Origin: Gammaproteobacteria bacterium
GTDB taxonomy: Bacteria; Pseudomonadota; Gammaproteobacteria; Eutrophobiales; Eutrophobiaceae
Direction: 5' to 3'
NCBI GenBank assembly: GCA_018676275.1
Contig: JABHFC010000010.1
Coordinates: forward strand, 1-16,177
Length of the DNA: 16,177 nt
Shown one piece after another: positions 1 to 7,569 of this stretch. The position numbers and the translations under genes are program-made. Positions within the stretch are counted from its first letter, which is position 1; every line of letters begins with the position of its first letter. The notes under the pieces are model-generated. The model ran no database searches and was not told the DNA's origin. It saw nothing but the letters and a program-made list of their open reading frames with translations.

Positions 1-1
1 T

Positions 2-1651
2 ACCGATCCGCATAGTTATAACACCATAAAGAATGAATACCCTGATCTTGGAAAAGTTGCGAAGATCAATCACTACACATCGGTACTTGTGGAGTTATTA
101 AAAACGCAAAAGCTACAGGTACGCAAACCTCTTAATCTAAAAGTGACCTTCCATGATCCATGCCATCTAGGTCGTTTAAACGGTGGTTATGATGCTCCCA
201 GAGAACTACTAAAACTAATCGGTTGTGAATTATTGGAAATGCCACGCTCCCGTGAAAACTCATTCTGTTGCGGTGCTGGCGGAGGTCGTATCTGGATACC
301 TGATAAACCGGGTGCAGAAAAGCCTTCAGAGAATCGTATTCGTGAGGCTGTGGCGCTGGAACACGCACAGATTTTTGTAACTTGTTGCCCTAAGGATTTA
401 ACCATGTTTGAAGATGCCAGAAAAACCGCAAATGTAGAGAATAAAATAGAGGTACGAGATATCGCCGAACTGGTCGCTGAAGCTGTAGGCTCAGGTGTCA
501 TTAAGAAAGATGATTTTCCTGTCATTGCGGAGCAATTAACAGAAGCTATTGCGACACGGATTGCTGACGTTGTAACGGACAGGTTGGAAAAAATATTGAC
601 TGGCCAAAATCTGGTCACAAAAACAGATATATCTACTGGCGATGCATCTGCTGATGAAGCAACTCAGGTAAAGACCGGATCAGGTGCTGTGCTCGAAGAA
701 GCTCAACAAAAGGCATTAGCAGAAGATCCAATAAAGGTACAACAGGTGGAAGTGGAACAAACTTCAGCAGATGAAAGTAGACGCGAGCAGGTTTCCTTAA
801 CGCCGGTGGATTGGAATAAACTCAATCCAGTTACAGCAGCTGAGTTTAGTCCGTATGAAATACCGGAACCTACCGGACCACGCATACTGGTTATGGTGAA
901 ACATGCGACAGTTCTGGGAGATGATTACGAATTTACTGCCGACGGATGTGATGTGAAAAGTGAGTATTTCGAGCATGTGTTGAACGAATGGGATGATGTT
1001 GCTCTGGAAGAAGCATTGCTAGCGATGGAAAAAATGGATGGAGCAGAAGTTGTTGCAGTAACTGTTGGTCCTCCTGATGCTGATATCACATTAAGAAAGG
1101 TATTAGCGAAAGGGGCAAATCGTGCAGTCCGTGTTTGGGACGAGAGTCTTGTCGGAGCAGATCCCATAAGCATTGCTCGTGCGCTTGCCGGTATAGCCAA
1201 ACTGGAAAAGCCCGATCTTATTCTATGTGGCGTGCAGACCAGTGATTTTGCTCATGGCTCAACAGGCATGGCTTTGGCGAGAATCCTGGAGCTACCCCAT
1301 GCATCTGTCGTTGTTGACATAGACTGGGATGGCAAGGGCATGGCGATTATTCAACGTGAGCTTGAAGGAGGGACTTTGCACAATTTTACTGTCGAAACAC
1401 CGGCAGTATTTGCAGTCCAGACTGGTATCAACCAGCCACGTTACGCCACCATGCGTATGATCAAACAAGCAAAGAAAAAATCACTTGAAGTTGTGGACGG
1501 CTCGGATGTCCTGGATGGAAGTGGGGGCTATCAGGTAAGACGTATGTATGTACCGGAGCAAACCAAAGCCGAAATGTTAAGCGGGGATGCTAAGGAAATC
1601 GCAGAAAGAATTGCTGAAATTATTCATGAACACAAGGGGGGAAAGTCATGA
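2..1651 (+). CDS. Fe-S (CCG-domain) oxidoreductase fused to electron transfer flavoprotein beta subunit, 5'-truncated
   Basis: The frame is open from base 2 with no start, so the gene begins upstream of the window; 549 residues are visible. Residues 1-160 are the C-terminal CCG domain of a DgcB/EtfD/HdrD-type Fe-S oxidoreductase: a DPHSYNTIKNEYP-like entry, PCHLGR (Cys near 54), CCGAGGG (near 89-90) and TCCPKD (near 128-129), the cysteines that bind the cluster in this family. Residues 163-292 are a polar, acidic, Ala/Gln/Glu-rich linker. From about residue 293 (base 878) to the end is a whole ETF beta subunit, with ILCGVQTSD and the closing NQPRYATMRMIKQAKKK signature. No stop, ribosome site or plausible start separates the halves, so this is one polypeptide. 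EtfD-type proteins normally pass ETF electrons to quinone through an N-terminal membrane domain, which would lie outside the window. The gene overlaps etfA by ATGA. Confidence 0.88.
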   Translation, partial: TDPHSYNTIKNEYPDLGKVAKINHYTSVLVELLKTQKLQVRKPLNLKVTFHDPCHLGRLNGGYDAPRELLKLIGCELLEMPRSRENSFCCGAGGGRIWIPDKPGAEKPSENRIREAVALEHAQIFVTCCPKDLTMFEDARKTANVENKIEVRDIAELVAEAVGSGVIKKDDFPVIAEQLTEAIATRIADVVTDRLEKILTGQNLVTKTDISTGDASADEATQVKTGSGAVLEEAQQKALAEDPIKVQQVEVEQTSADESRREQVSLTPVDWNKLNPVTAAEFSPYEIPEPTGPRILVMVKHATVLGDDYEFTADGCDVKSEYFEHVLNEWDDVALEEALLAMEKMDGAEVVAVTVGPPDADITLRKVLAKGANRAVRVWDESLVGADPISIARALAGIAKLEKPDLILCGVQTSDFAHGSTGMALARILELPHASVVVDIDWDGKGMAIIQRELEGGTLHNFTVETPAVFAVQTGINQPRYATMRMIKQAKKKSLEVVDGSDVLDGSGGYQVRRMYVPEQTKAEMLSGDAKEIAERIAEIIHEHKGGKS

Positions 1652-2613
1652 ACGATATTTTGGTAGTAGTCGAACATCTGGACGGCAAGGTGAAAGACAT
1701 CACCATGGAATTAATTGGTGCAGCTGTGTCAATAAAGGAAGAAATGAGCGCGAAAGTGATAGTGCTGGTTATAGCTAATGATCCTGAAACTATTTCTCAA
1801 TCTATAAAATACGAAGGGGTAGACGAAATAGTTATGGTGCCCATTGACATCGATCATTTTGATCCCTTGTTATACGAAGATATTATTATCGAAGCAGGTA
1901 AAGAGATAAATCCACGTTTGATCATGTTAGGCCATACCGTTAATGGTATGGCGTGTGCAGCAGCAGTAGCGGCGCGACTAGGCTCTGGGTTTGCCAGTGA
2001 TATTTTTGATTTATGCATGGAAGACAATGAATTGATCGTTACCCGCAGTGCCTACAACAATAAAGTTAATCTGGAACTTGGCTTTGTTAACAAGGGCATT
2101 GTTACTTTGACACTTCGTGGGGCGACATTCCCTGTGCCTGTCGAAAGTTCAAGCCCTCCCATACGAACTATAAACATTGACGTGACCAAGTTAATGGGCG
2201 TGAGTGTGCATAAGAACTATGAAGAAGCTCCTCCAGCTGATATCGATATATCCAAGGCGGAGTTTATTTTGTCTGTGGGTCGCGGCATTCAGGACGAGGA
2301 AAATCTGCCTCGTTTTGCTGCACTGGCAGAAAATCTGGGTGCAACTTTCGGATGCTCACGTCCAATTGTCGATTCCGGTTGGCTACCGAAGGCACACCAG
2401 GTAGGACAGTCTGGAAAGACTGCATCGGATTGCAAATTATATTTCGCACTCGGAATATCCGGTGCAGTTCAACACCAGCATGGTATGAAGCACGTAGAAA
2501 CAATCATTGCAGTCAATACTGATCCCGATGCGCCGATATTCAATGTGGCCACTTATGGTGCGTGTCTGGATATATTTGAACTAGCCGATGCGCTTGAAGC
2601 GGGACAGGCATAA
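1648..2613 (+). CDS. etfA: Electron transfer flavoprotein alpha subunit
   Basis: This 321-residue protein has the usual EtfA length. The N-terminal half is the Rossmann-like ETF domain (MNDILVVVEHLDG at the start). The C-terminal FAD-binding domain, from about residue 207, carries GRGIQDEENLP, SRPIVDSGWLP, QVGQSGKT, GISGAVQH and NTDPDAPIF, all diagnostic. Together with the beta domain of the preceding gene it should form the heterodimer that holds FAD and AMP and takes electrons from a primary dehydrogenase. The ATG lies in an ATGA overlap with the upstream stop and is preceded by a G-rich ribosome site (bases 1637-1642), so the two proteins are translationally coupled and probably made in equal amounts. 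The partner dehydrogenase is probably the TMADH-like enzyme at 3977, inferred from context. Confidence 0.95.
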   Translation: MNDILVVVEHLDGKVKDITMELIGAAVSIKEEMSAKVIVLVIANDPETISQSIKYEGVDEIVMVPIDIDHFDPLLYEDIIIEAGKEINPRLIMLGHTVNGMACAAAVAARLGSGFASDIFDLCMEDNELIVTRSAYNNKVNLELGFVNKGIVTLTLRGATFPVPVESSSPPIRTINIDVTKLMGVSVHKNYEEAPPADIDISKAEFILSVGRGIQDEENLPRFAALAENLGATFGCSRPIVDSGWLPKAHQVGQSGKTASDCKLYFALGISGAVQHQHGMKHVETIIAVNTDPDAPIFNVATYGACLDIFELADALEAGQA

Positions 2614-2661
2614 CTAAACAACACTATAGATTCAACTTGATAACTGAAAAGAGGATTAGAC

Positions 2662-3768
2662 ATGACGATTACAAGAAATACGATACTGGCTTCCAGACAT
2701 AAAGAATTGGGTTCGGAACTCGAGGAATGGAATAACATGGGTATGCCCTGGACCTATGATCAGGATGTTAACCTTGAACATCAGGCAATTAGAAACAAGG
2801 CATGTCTTTTTGATCTTTCCGGGTTAAAAAAAGTGCGGGTCAGTGGTCCTGATGCACTGCAAGTCCTGGATCATGTTTGTACCAGAGACCTGACTCTTAT
2901 CTATCCGGGTAAATCTGTTTATGCGCTTTTGTTAGATGAAAATGGTGGCATCACAGATGACTGTATCATGTTTCATATCATGCCTAATTGCTGGATGATG
3001 GTACATGGAGGTGGCACCGCCATGGAACAGTTAGGTAAATCTGCAGAAAATAAAGCTGTTCAAATCTCATTTGACGATGATCTACATAACCTTTCGCTAC
3101 AAGGTCCGGCTGCGGTTGAATTTCTTGATCAACACACACCCTATGACATGAATTCATTAAAGTATTTTCATCATACACAGACGACACTATTTGGACACGG
3201 TTGCATGATTTCACGTACAGGTTATTCAGGTGAACGAGGCTACGAAATTTTTGCCAAAGCTGACGATATTGTGCCTTTATGGGATTCAATCCGGGAGCAG
3301 GGCAAGAGTGTTGGCATTATTCCTGGCAGCGTTACCTGCATTGATATGGTCAGAGTGGAAGCTGGCTTGTTCTTCTATCCTTACGATATGAGTGAAAATG
3401 ATACACCCTGGGAAGTAGGTCTGGGTTTTTGCGTATCGAAGAAAAAACAAGGGGACTATCGTGGTAAGAGCGCTTGTATGTCTGCTATGGGCAAGGAAAC
3501 GACAACAACGGTTGGTGTAATGATTGATGGAGATACCGCTGCTGAATTTGAAGCAGATGTGACGGTTGATGGAAATAAAATTGGTCATGTTACCGGTGCC
3601 TGCTACTCGACAGTGATGGAGGCGTCTATTTGCATGGCACGTGTAGATAAAAAATATGCTGAGACAGGACAAAAACTGGCAATTAAATCAGGTGATGAGG
3701 ATCTAATCGGTACTGTCGCCACTATGCCATTATTTGATCCGGATAAAATGAAACGCTCTGCAGTTTAG
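2662..3768 (+). CDS. GcvT-like folate-dependent methyl/aminomethyl transferase
   Basis: This 368-residue protein belongs to the GcvT/DmdA/LigM family, which moves a one-carbon unit from substrate to tetrahydrofolate. Family features are GGITDD at residues 95-100, where GcvT has its catalytic Asp, SRTGYSGERGYEIF in the middle, DMVRVEAGLFFYPYD, and the C-terminal GHVTGACYSTVMEAS barrel motif. Keeping the Asp pair points to an amine-type substrate rather than a sulfonium or aryl ether, but substrate cannot be read reliably from sequence. No other glycine-cleavage genes are nearby, so a housekeeping T-protein role is unlikely. It lies 48 bases after etfA with AGAGGA before the ATG, and ends at a hairpin terminator. 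The context suggests it captures formaldehyde-level carbon released by the TMADH-like enzyme as methylene-THF, sparing the cell free formaldehyde. Confidence 0.85.
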   Translation: MTITRNTILASRHKELGSELEEWNNMGMPWTYDQDVNLEHQAIRNKACLFDLSGLKKVRVSGPDALQVLDHVCTRDLTLIYPGKSVYALLLDENGGITDDCIMFHIMPNCWMMVHGGGTAMEQLGKSAENKAVQISFDDDLHNLSLQGPAAVEFLDQHTPYDMNSLKYFHHTQTTLFGHGCMISRTGYSGERGYEIFAKADDIVPLWDSIREQGKSVGIIPGSVTCIDMVRVEAGLFFYPYDMSENDTPWEVGLGFCVSKKKQGDYRGKSACMSAMGKETTTTVGVMIDGDTAAEFEADVTVDGNKIGHVTGACYSTVMEASICMARVDKKYAETGQKLAIKSGDEDLIGTVATMPLFDPDKMKRSAV

Positions 3769-3775
3769 TGCATTT

Positions 3776-3810
3776 TGAGGCAAGTCAACTTGCCTCACTT
3801 ATGCCATTTT
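3776..3810 (+). terminator. Hairpin terminator after the GcvT-like gene
   Basis: A perfect 10-base-pair stem, TGAGGCAAGT (3776-3785) with ACTTGCCTCA (3788-3797), begins seven bases after the stop codon. It is followed, after nine bases, by a run of five T (3806-3811 region). The stem is strong and well placed. The U-run is not immediately adjacent, so termination may be partial. It separates the etf/gcvT-like unit from the TMADH-like gene, which has its own promoter just downstream. Confidence 0.6.
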
Positions 3811-3823
3811 TAAGCATGTTTAA

Positions 3824-3852
3824 TTGAAAATCCGTCATATGACGGATACAAT
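3824..3852 (+). promoter_or_regulatory. Sigma70-type promoter with an 18-base palindromic operator in its spacer
   Basis: TTGAAA (3824-3829) and TACAAT (3847-3852) are separated by exactly 17 bases, a near-consensus sigma70 promoter. The spacer falls within a perfect palindrome, ATCCGTCATATGACGGAT (3830-3847), whose last T is the first base of the -10 box. A dimeric regulator bound here would cover the polymerase site, so repression relieved by an inducer is the simplest reading. Transcription would start near 3859, leaving a leader of about 118 bases before the ATG at 3977. No regulator gene is in the window. Confidence 0.7.
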
Positions 3853-3976
3853 ACAGGCTTGCAAATCTTTATTTTTCTGCAGGATTAAGGAGTGTCGTTT
3901 ATAGATACGGCATTCTAAAGGAGCGCGTTCTGTAGCATTTGCTAATCATTTCTATTGAAGCAGGAGGAATTTGAAA

Positions 3977-6166
3977 ATGAGTCGAGATCCCAAACACGAT
4001 ATATTATTTGAGCCTATTAAAATCGGCCCAAAGACCATGAAAAACAGGTTTTATCAGGTGCCTCACTGTATTGGTTCAGGATCGGAAAAGCCAGGTGCAC
4101 AGGCAGGTCATCGAGGAATAAAGGCCGAAGGTGGTTGGGGTGGAATCAGCACCGAATATTGTTCCATAGCGACTGAAGCTGATGATAATCATCGTGTCTC
4201 TGCCCGAATATGGGATGAGGGTGATGTAATAAATCTCCGTCATCTAACGGATACGCTTCACAAGTATGACGCTCTTGCTGCAGTCGAGCTGTATTACGGC
4301 GGGAATAACTCAGCCAATCTTGAATCGCGCGCTATCCCTATGAGCTCCATGGGAATGCCCGGTGAGTTCGAGTACATGGTATATGCTCACCAGATGGATG
4401 AAGACGATATCAAGGCGCTCATCCAGAAATATGTTGTTGCCGCCAAACGTTCCGTAGAGGCGGGTTTTGATATTCTTTATCTATACGGTGGTCACAATTT
4501 TCTGGGTATGCAGTTTCTCAATCCTGCACTCAATTTGCGCACAGATAAATACGGTGGTTCCTTAGGAAATCGGGCGCGCTTTTGGCTGGAAACTTTAGAG
4601 GCACTGAAAAAAGCAGTCGGCGATGAAGCAGCTATAGCGACACGCTTTTCAGTTGATTCCTTGCTTGGACCCGATGGATTCCAGCGTGACGATGCTCTTT
4701 CCACATTGGAAATGATTTCAAAAGGTGGGTTGTTTGATGTCTGTGACGTGCACTTAGGTACAGCTGCCGAGTGGGGCGAAAATGCAGCACCCTCAAGATT
4801 TTATAAAGCTGGACATGAGCGTCCATGGACCAACGATATTAAGAGCGTTATTAATGTTCCATTGATTGGTGTCAGTCGAGAAACCAGCCCGGATGATATG
4901 GCTGCTCATTTGCATGAGGGTCGTCTGGATATCATTGGTGCTGCACGTCCATCTATTGCTGATCCGTTTTTACCTAAGAAGATTGAGGAAGGCAGGTACG
5001 AGGATATTCGAGAGTGTATCGGTTGTAACATTTGTATCTCGCGCTGGGAGATTGGTGGCCCACCCATGATCTGTACGCAAAACGCCACTGCCATGGAAGA
5101 GTATCGTCGTGGTTGGCATCCGGAAAAATATGAAAAGACGAAGGATCCTTGTTCCGTATTAGTAGTGGGAGCGGGGCCAGCTGGTATGGAATGCGCACGA
5201 GTATTGGGAGAACGTGGCTACGATGTGCATTTACGTGAGGCTGATAACGAGCTGGGAGGTCGCTTACGCAAGATTGTGAAATACCCTGGTTTAAGTGAAT
5301 GGGGCAGGTTGGTAACCTACCGTCAATTACAACTGGATAAACTGAAAAATGTGGAAGTTCATCTGGGCGTTGGCAAGATGAGCGCAGACGAGGTTATTGA
5401 GTACGGAGCCGATAAGGTTGTGTTAGCAACAGGTTCACATTGGGCAGGAAATGGCAGTAGTTGTTTTAGTTACGCGCCAGTCTCTGGAATTGACGCCTCG
5501 CAATCAAATATCTGTACGCCAGAGCAAATATTAATGGAAGGTAAAGAAGTTGGTGACCGGGTCATCATACTTGATGCAGATGGTTACTTTAGTGCCGTTT
5601 CGACAGCAGAATACCTGGCTGATCAGGGAAAGCAGGTTACAATCTTGACAGCATTTCATAGCGTAGCGCCTTACACAGAGTTAACGCTTGAGTCACCTAA
5701 TCTTCATCGCATGATGCACGAAAAAAATATCCAGAAAAAGACTTTGCATTGGGTTGAGAAAGTTGAAAAAGGAGTATTAACTACATTTTATACCTATCGA
5801 GATGGTTACAAACGAGCGGCCGGACCTTCAGAAATTGGACAAATACCTCGTCATGCAAGTTCGGAAGTTACCGAAATGGAGTTTGATACGCTGGTGCTTT
5901 GCACCGCTAGACAGGCGAACGATAGTCTTTACAAAGAAGTTAAAGCACTTAACAGTAAGTGGGAAGAAAATGAAATTCAGGGTGTTTATCAAGCAGGTGA
6001 TTGTTATGCACCGCAAATAATTGCCCAGGCAATTTTTGAAGGACACCGAATAGCACGTGAATTCGAATCCTCTGACCCACGCTGGGCTCAACCGTGGATA
6101 CGGGAGCGGCAGATATGGGGTGCGGAGACTTATCCAAAGATTTCTGATAGAGAGGTCAACGGTTAG
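3977..6166 (+). CDS. Trimethylamine/dimethylamine dehydrogenase-family iron-sulfur flavoprotein
   Basis: The 729-residue product matches methylotroph trimethylamine dehydrogenase (TMADH) almost without gaps over its first 240 residues and in length. The ATG at 3977 is chosen because AGGAGG sits at 3962-3967; an in-frame TTG at 3971 is too close to it. The domains are an FMN TIM barrel (to about 340), a 4Fe-4S loop with Cys347, Cys350, Cys353 and Cys366, and an ADP-binding Rossmann domain (VVGAGPAG near 396). Cys31 in FYQVPHCIG matches the Cys that binds FMN covalently (Cys30, mature TMADH). The substrate-bowl residues Tyr61, Trp266 and Trp357 and the Tyr170/His173 pair are kept. Differences are Tyr106 for Trp105, Asn269 for active-site Asp267, and Glu346 and Arg444 for the ETF-contact residues Val344 and Tyr442. 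Oxidative N-demethylation of a secondary or tertiary amine is likely; the exact substrate is open. Confidence 0.9.
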   Translation: MSRDPKHDILFEPIKIGPKTMKNRFYQVPHCIGSGSEKPGAQAGHRGIKAEGGWGGISTEYCSIATEADDNHRVSARIWDEGDVINLRHLTDTLHKYDALAAVELYYGGNNSANLESRAIPMSSMGMPGEFEYMVYAHQMDEDDIKALIQKYVVAAKRSVEAGFDILYLYGGHNFLGMQFLNPALNLRTDKYGGSLGNRARFWLETLEALKKAVGDEAAIATRFSVDSLLGPDGFQRDDALSTLEMISKGGLFDVCDVHLGTAAEWGENAAPSRFYKAGHERPWTNDIKSVINVPLIGVSRETSPDDMAAHLHEGRLDIIGAARPSIADPFLPKKIEEGRYEDIRECIGCNICISRWEIGGPPMICTQNATAMEEYRRGWHPEKYEKTKDPCSVLVVGAGPAGMECARVLGERGYDVHLREADNELGGRLRKIVKYPGLSEWGRLVTYRQLQLDKLKNVEVHLGVGKMSADEVIEYGADKVVLATGSHWAGNGSSCFSYAPVSGIDASQSNICTPEQILMEGKEVGDRVIILDADGYFSAVSTAEYLADQGKQVTILTAFHSVAPYTELTLESPNLHRMMHEKNIQKKTLHWVEKVEKGVLTTFYTYRDGYKRAAGPSEIGQIPRHASSEVTEMEFDTLVLCTARQANDSLYKEVKALNSKWEENEIQGVYQAGDCYAPQIIAQAIFEGHRIAREFESSDPRWAQPWIRERQIWGAETYPKISDREVNG

Positions 6167-6224
6167 AGTCGCTGGATAAATCTTGAATAGTGTTGCAGGT
6201 TAACAATAAAGCGAGGTAAGACTT

Positions 6225-6560
6225 ATGGTTAATGTAGGCTGTGTTTTATATAAAAAAGGTGATGCGTCCGGAACACTAAACGCTACTTGGTGTCATCCAT
6301 ATTTCGGCGAAGGTGTAATCGGTACTGGCTTAGCGACCGGAGGTCCCGAAGAAGGCTATGCAGGTCAGTATGAAATTCGTTACCTCGATCATAAGGGCGT
6401 GGAAATTGCTGTATTTGATCTGGATATTAAAAAGGTCGGCGATTACTACGAGATTTTGTGGATAATTAACGAAGAGGTGCTCGCCACTGGCATTGGTTTA
6501 GAACAAACAGACGGTCTGGTTGCTGGCTGGCGCGAAGTGAATGACAGGCCAGAGAAATAA
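6225..6560 (+). CDS. Small conserved-looking protein of unknown function downstream of the TMADH-like gene
   Basis: I do not recognise a named family in this 111-residue protein. It lacks a signal peptide and membrane segments and is rich in Gly, Tyr, Trp and alternating beta-type stretches (YAGQYEIRYLDHKGVEIAVFD, GDYYEILWII), which suggests a small beta-barrel or sandwich, perhaps lipocalin-like. Two cysteines (6 and 23) and a WCHPYFGEG segment stand out. It starts 58 bases after the TMADH-like stop with GAGGT before the ATG and no terminator between, so co-transcription is probable. A role beside the demethylase, such as ligand binding or regulation, is inference from position only. Confidence 0.75.
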   Translation: MVNVGCVLYKKGDASGTLNATWCHPYFGEGVIGTGLATGGPEEGYAGQYEIRYLDHKGVEIAVFDLDIKKVGDYYEILWIINEEVLATGIGLEQTDGLVAGWREVNDRPEK

Positions 6561-6739
6561 TTTAGTAAATTGTGAGTTGAATCAAACTTTCTTACTCAGT
6601 TAAAGAGAGAGCATGTTCATGGCAAATTTCTAAATCAGTCTGCAAACAGCGCTTAAGATAGTTCTGTAGGGTAAAAAACTCTTCTGATTCGGTAATAAGA
6701 AGTTGAAACGTTATGCATTGTTGAAAGAGCTACAATTGC

Positions 6740-6769
6740 CCCATAACAGAATTTTCATTCTATTATGGG
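6740..6769 (+). promoter_or_regulatory. Imperfect hairpin just upstream of the truncated haemoglobin gene
   Basis: CCCATAACAGAAT (6740-6752) and ATTCTATTATGGG (6757-6769) pair over 12 of 13 positions with a TTTC loop. It could be a weak terminator for the preceding unit (only TTTAA follows) or a leader structure of the globin mRNA. A TACAAT box at 6731-6736 would start transcription close to the hairpin, but no well-spaced -35 accompanies it. The hairpin buries the ATG at 6765, which argues for the later start at 6795. Confidence 0.4.
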
Positions 6770-6794
6770 TTTAACATTAATAATGGGGATTGGT

Positions 6795-7256
6795 ATGAGA
6801 AAACGTTTTGGCAGCAAAATTGTACTCCTTGGATTGCTTTTATTTTGGGCATTAAACTCCAGCGCTGGGGAAACCAAAGCAAGACTTTACGACCGAATTG
6901 GGGGCTATGATGCAATTTCTCACTTTTCAAATGGTCTTATAGATGGATTTTATAGTGATTCTAGATTGTCCAGGTTTACCGAGGGAGTTACACCGCCAAT
7001 TGAAGTTGTTGAACGAGACAAACAGCTCACAACTGAATATTTATGTAAAATCGCAGGAGGGCCGTGTTTCTATATTGGAAAGGACATGCACACAACACAT
7101 AAAGATATGAAAATCACAAAGGAAGAATGGGCCGCCCTGATGGATCATGCAATTAGGCTTGCAAGCGTTTGGAATATTGAACCTGCGGACAAAGAAGAAT
7201 TTCTAAAATTATTCGATAATATTAAACTAACAATTGAAGTTCAAAATCCGTCTTGA
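6795..7256 (+). CDS. Exported truncated haemoglobin
   Basis: From the ATG at 6795 the product has 153 residues. The longer frame from 6765 begins inside a hairpin and lacks a ribosome site, whereas GGGGA (6785-6789) precedes 6795. Residues 1-24 form a Sec signal peptide: basic start, a hydrophobic core around residues 9-20, and a likely cut in SSA-GE. The mature part is a group I-like truncated globin: LYDRIGGYDAI at the start, GFYSDSRLSRF, AGGPCFYIGKDM, and the haem-ligand His102 in HTTHKDMKIT. Truncated globins bind O2 or NO or move electrons and are mostly cytoplasmic, so export to the periplasm is noteworthy. Two extra cysteines (84 and 91) flank the AGGP motif and could form a disulfide there. 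The gene stands alone. Confidence 0.85.
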   Translation: MRKRFGSKIVLLGLLLFWALNSSAGETKARLYDRIGGYDAISHFSNGLIDGFYSDSRLSRFTEGVTPPIEVVERDKQLTTEYLCKIAGGPCFYIGKDMHTTHKDMKITKEEWAALMDHAIRLASVWNIEPADKEEFLKLFDNIKLTIEVQNPS

Positions 7257-7492
7257 AGTCCTCGCTATACTAGTTACCTTTAACAGGTATTAGTTGGTAT
7301 TTCCGTTCGTGTAGTCCGGAAAACATATATCTCTGAATTTTTTATTTGATTGCTTTTGTCTTTGTTTCATTAATCCGAAATAGAAAAATATTTATATAAA
7401 AAGCCCAAATGCTAACCCACAACACTACCCACAACAGCGGGATGTTTTTGTAATCAGATTGTCTCGGAAGATTTGTAAGTCGTTGAAAAAAT

Positions 7493-7569
7493 TGGTGCCC
7501 TGAACAGGAGTCGAACCTGTGACCTACCGCTTAGGAGGCGGTCGCTCTATCCAACTGAGCTACCAGGGC
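7493..7569 (-). tRNA. tRNA-Arg (anticodon CCT)
   Basis: The minus strand folds into a complete cloverleaf of 77 bases with encoded CCA. The acceptor stem is GCCCTGG with TCAGGGC, the D arm contains AGCTCAGTTGGATAGAGC, the anticodon stem is ACCGC/GCGGT with loop CTCCTAA (anticodon CCT, reading AGG), and the T arm contains GGTTCGACTCC. It lies alone between the globin and TonB receptor genes. The flanks, 7257-7492 and 7570-7793, hold no gene that I can support, and I see no repeat of the tRNA 3' end that would mark an integrated element. Confidence 0.97.

Noticed and set aside
893..1651. Separate ETF beta gene starting at an internal Met
   Set aside because: There is no ribosome site before that Met and it lies inside the first beta strand, whose preceding residues (PRIL) belong to the domain; the frame is continuous with the Fe-S part.
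2662..3768. DMSP demethylase (DmdA) or housekeeping glycine-cleavage T-protein
   Set aside because: The retained GGITDD and the amine-oxidation neighbours argue against DmdA, and the absence of gcvH and gcvP argues against the housekeeping role; neither is fully excluded.
3971..3976. TTG start for the TMADH-like protein
   Set aside because: It is only three bases from the AGGAGG, while the ATG at 3977 has ideal spacing and places the flavin-binding Cys exactly as in TMADH.
7300..7322. Possible terminator (TTTCCG/CGGAAA) after the globin gene
   Set aside because: The stem has only six pairs with an 11-base loop, and no T-run follows closely.
7257..7569. tRNA-Arg as an integration site for a mobile element
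   Set aside because: No integrase gene and no second copy of the tRNA 3' end was seen in the window; the short ACCCACAAC repeats near 7415-7436 are too small to count.
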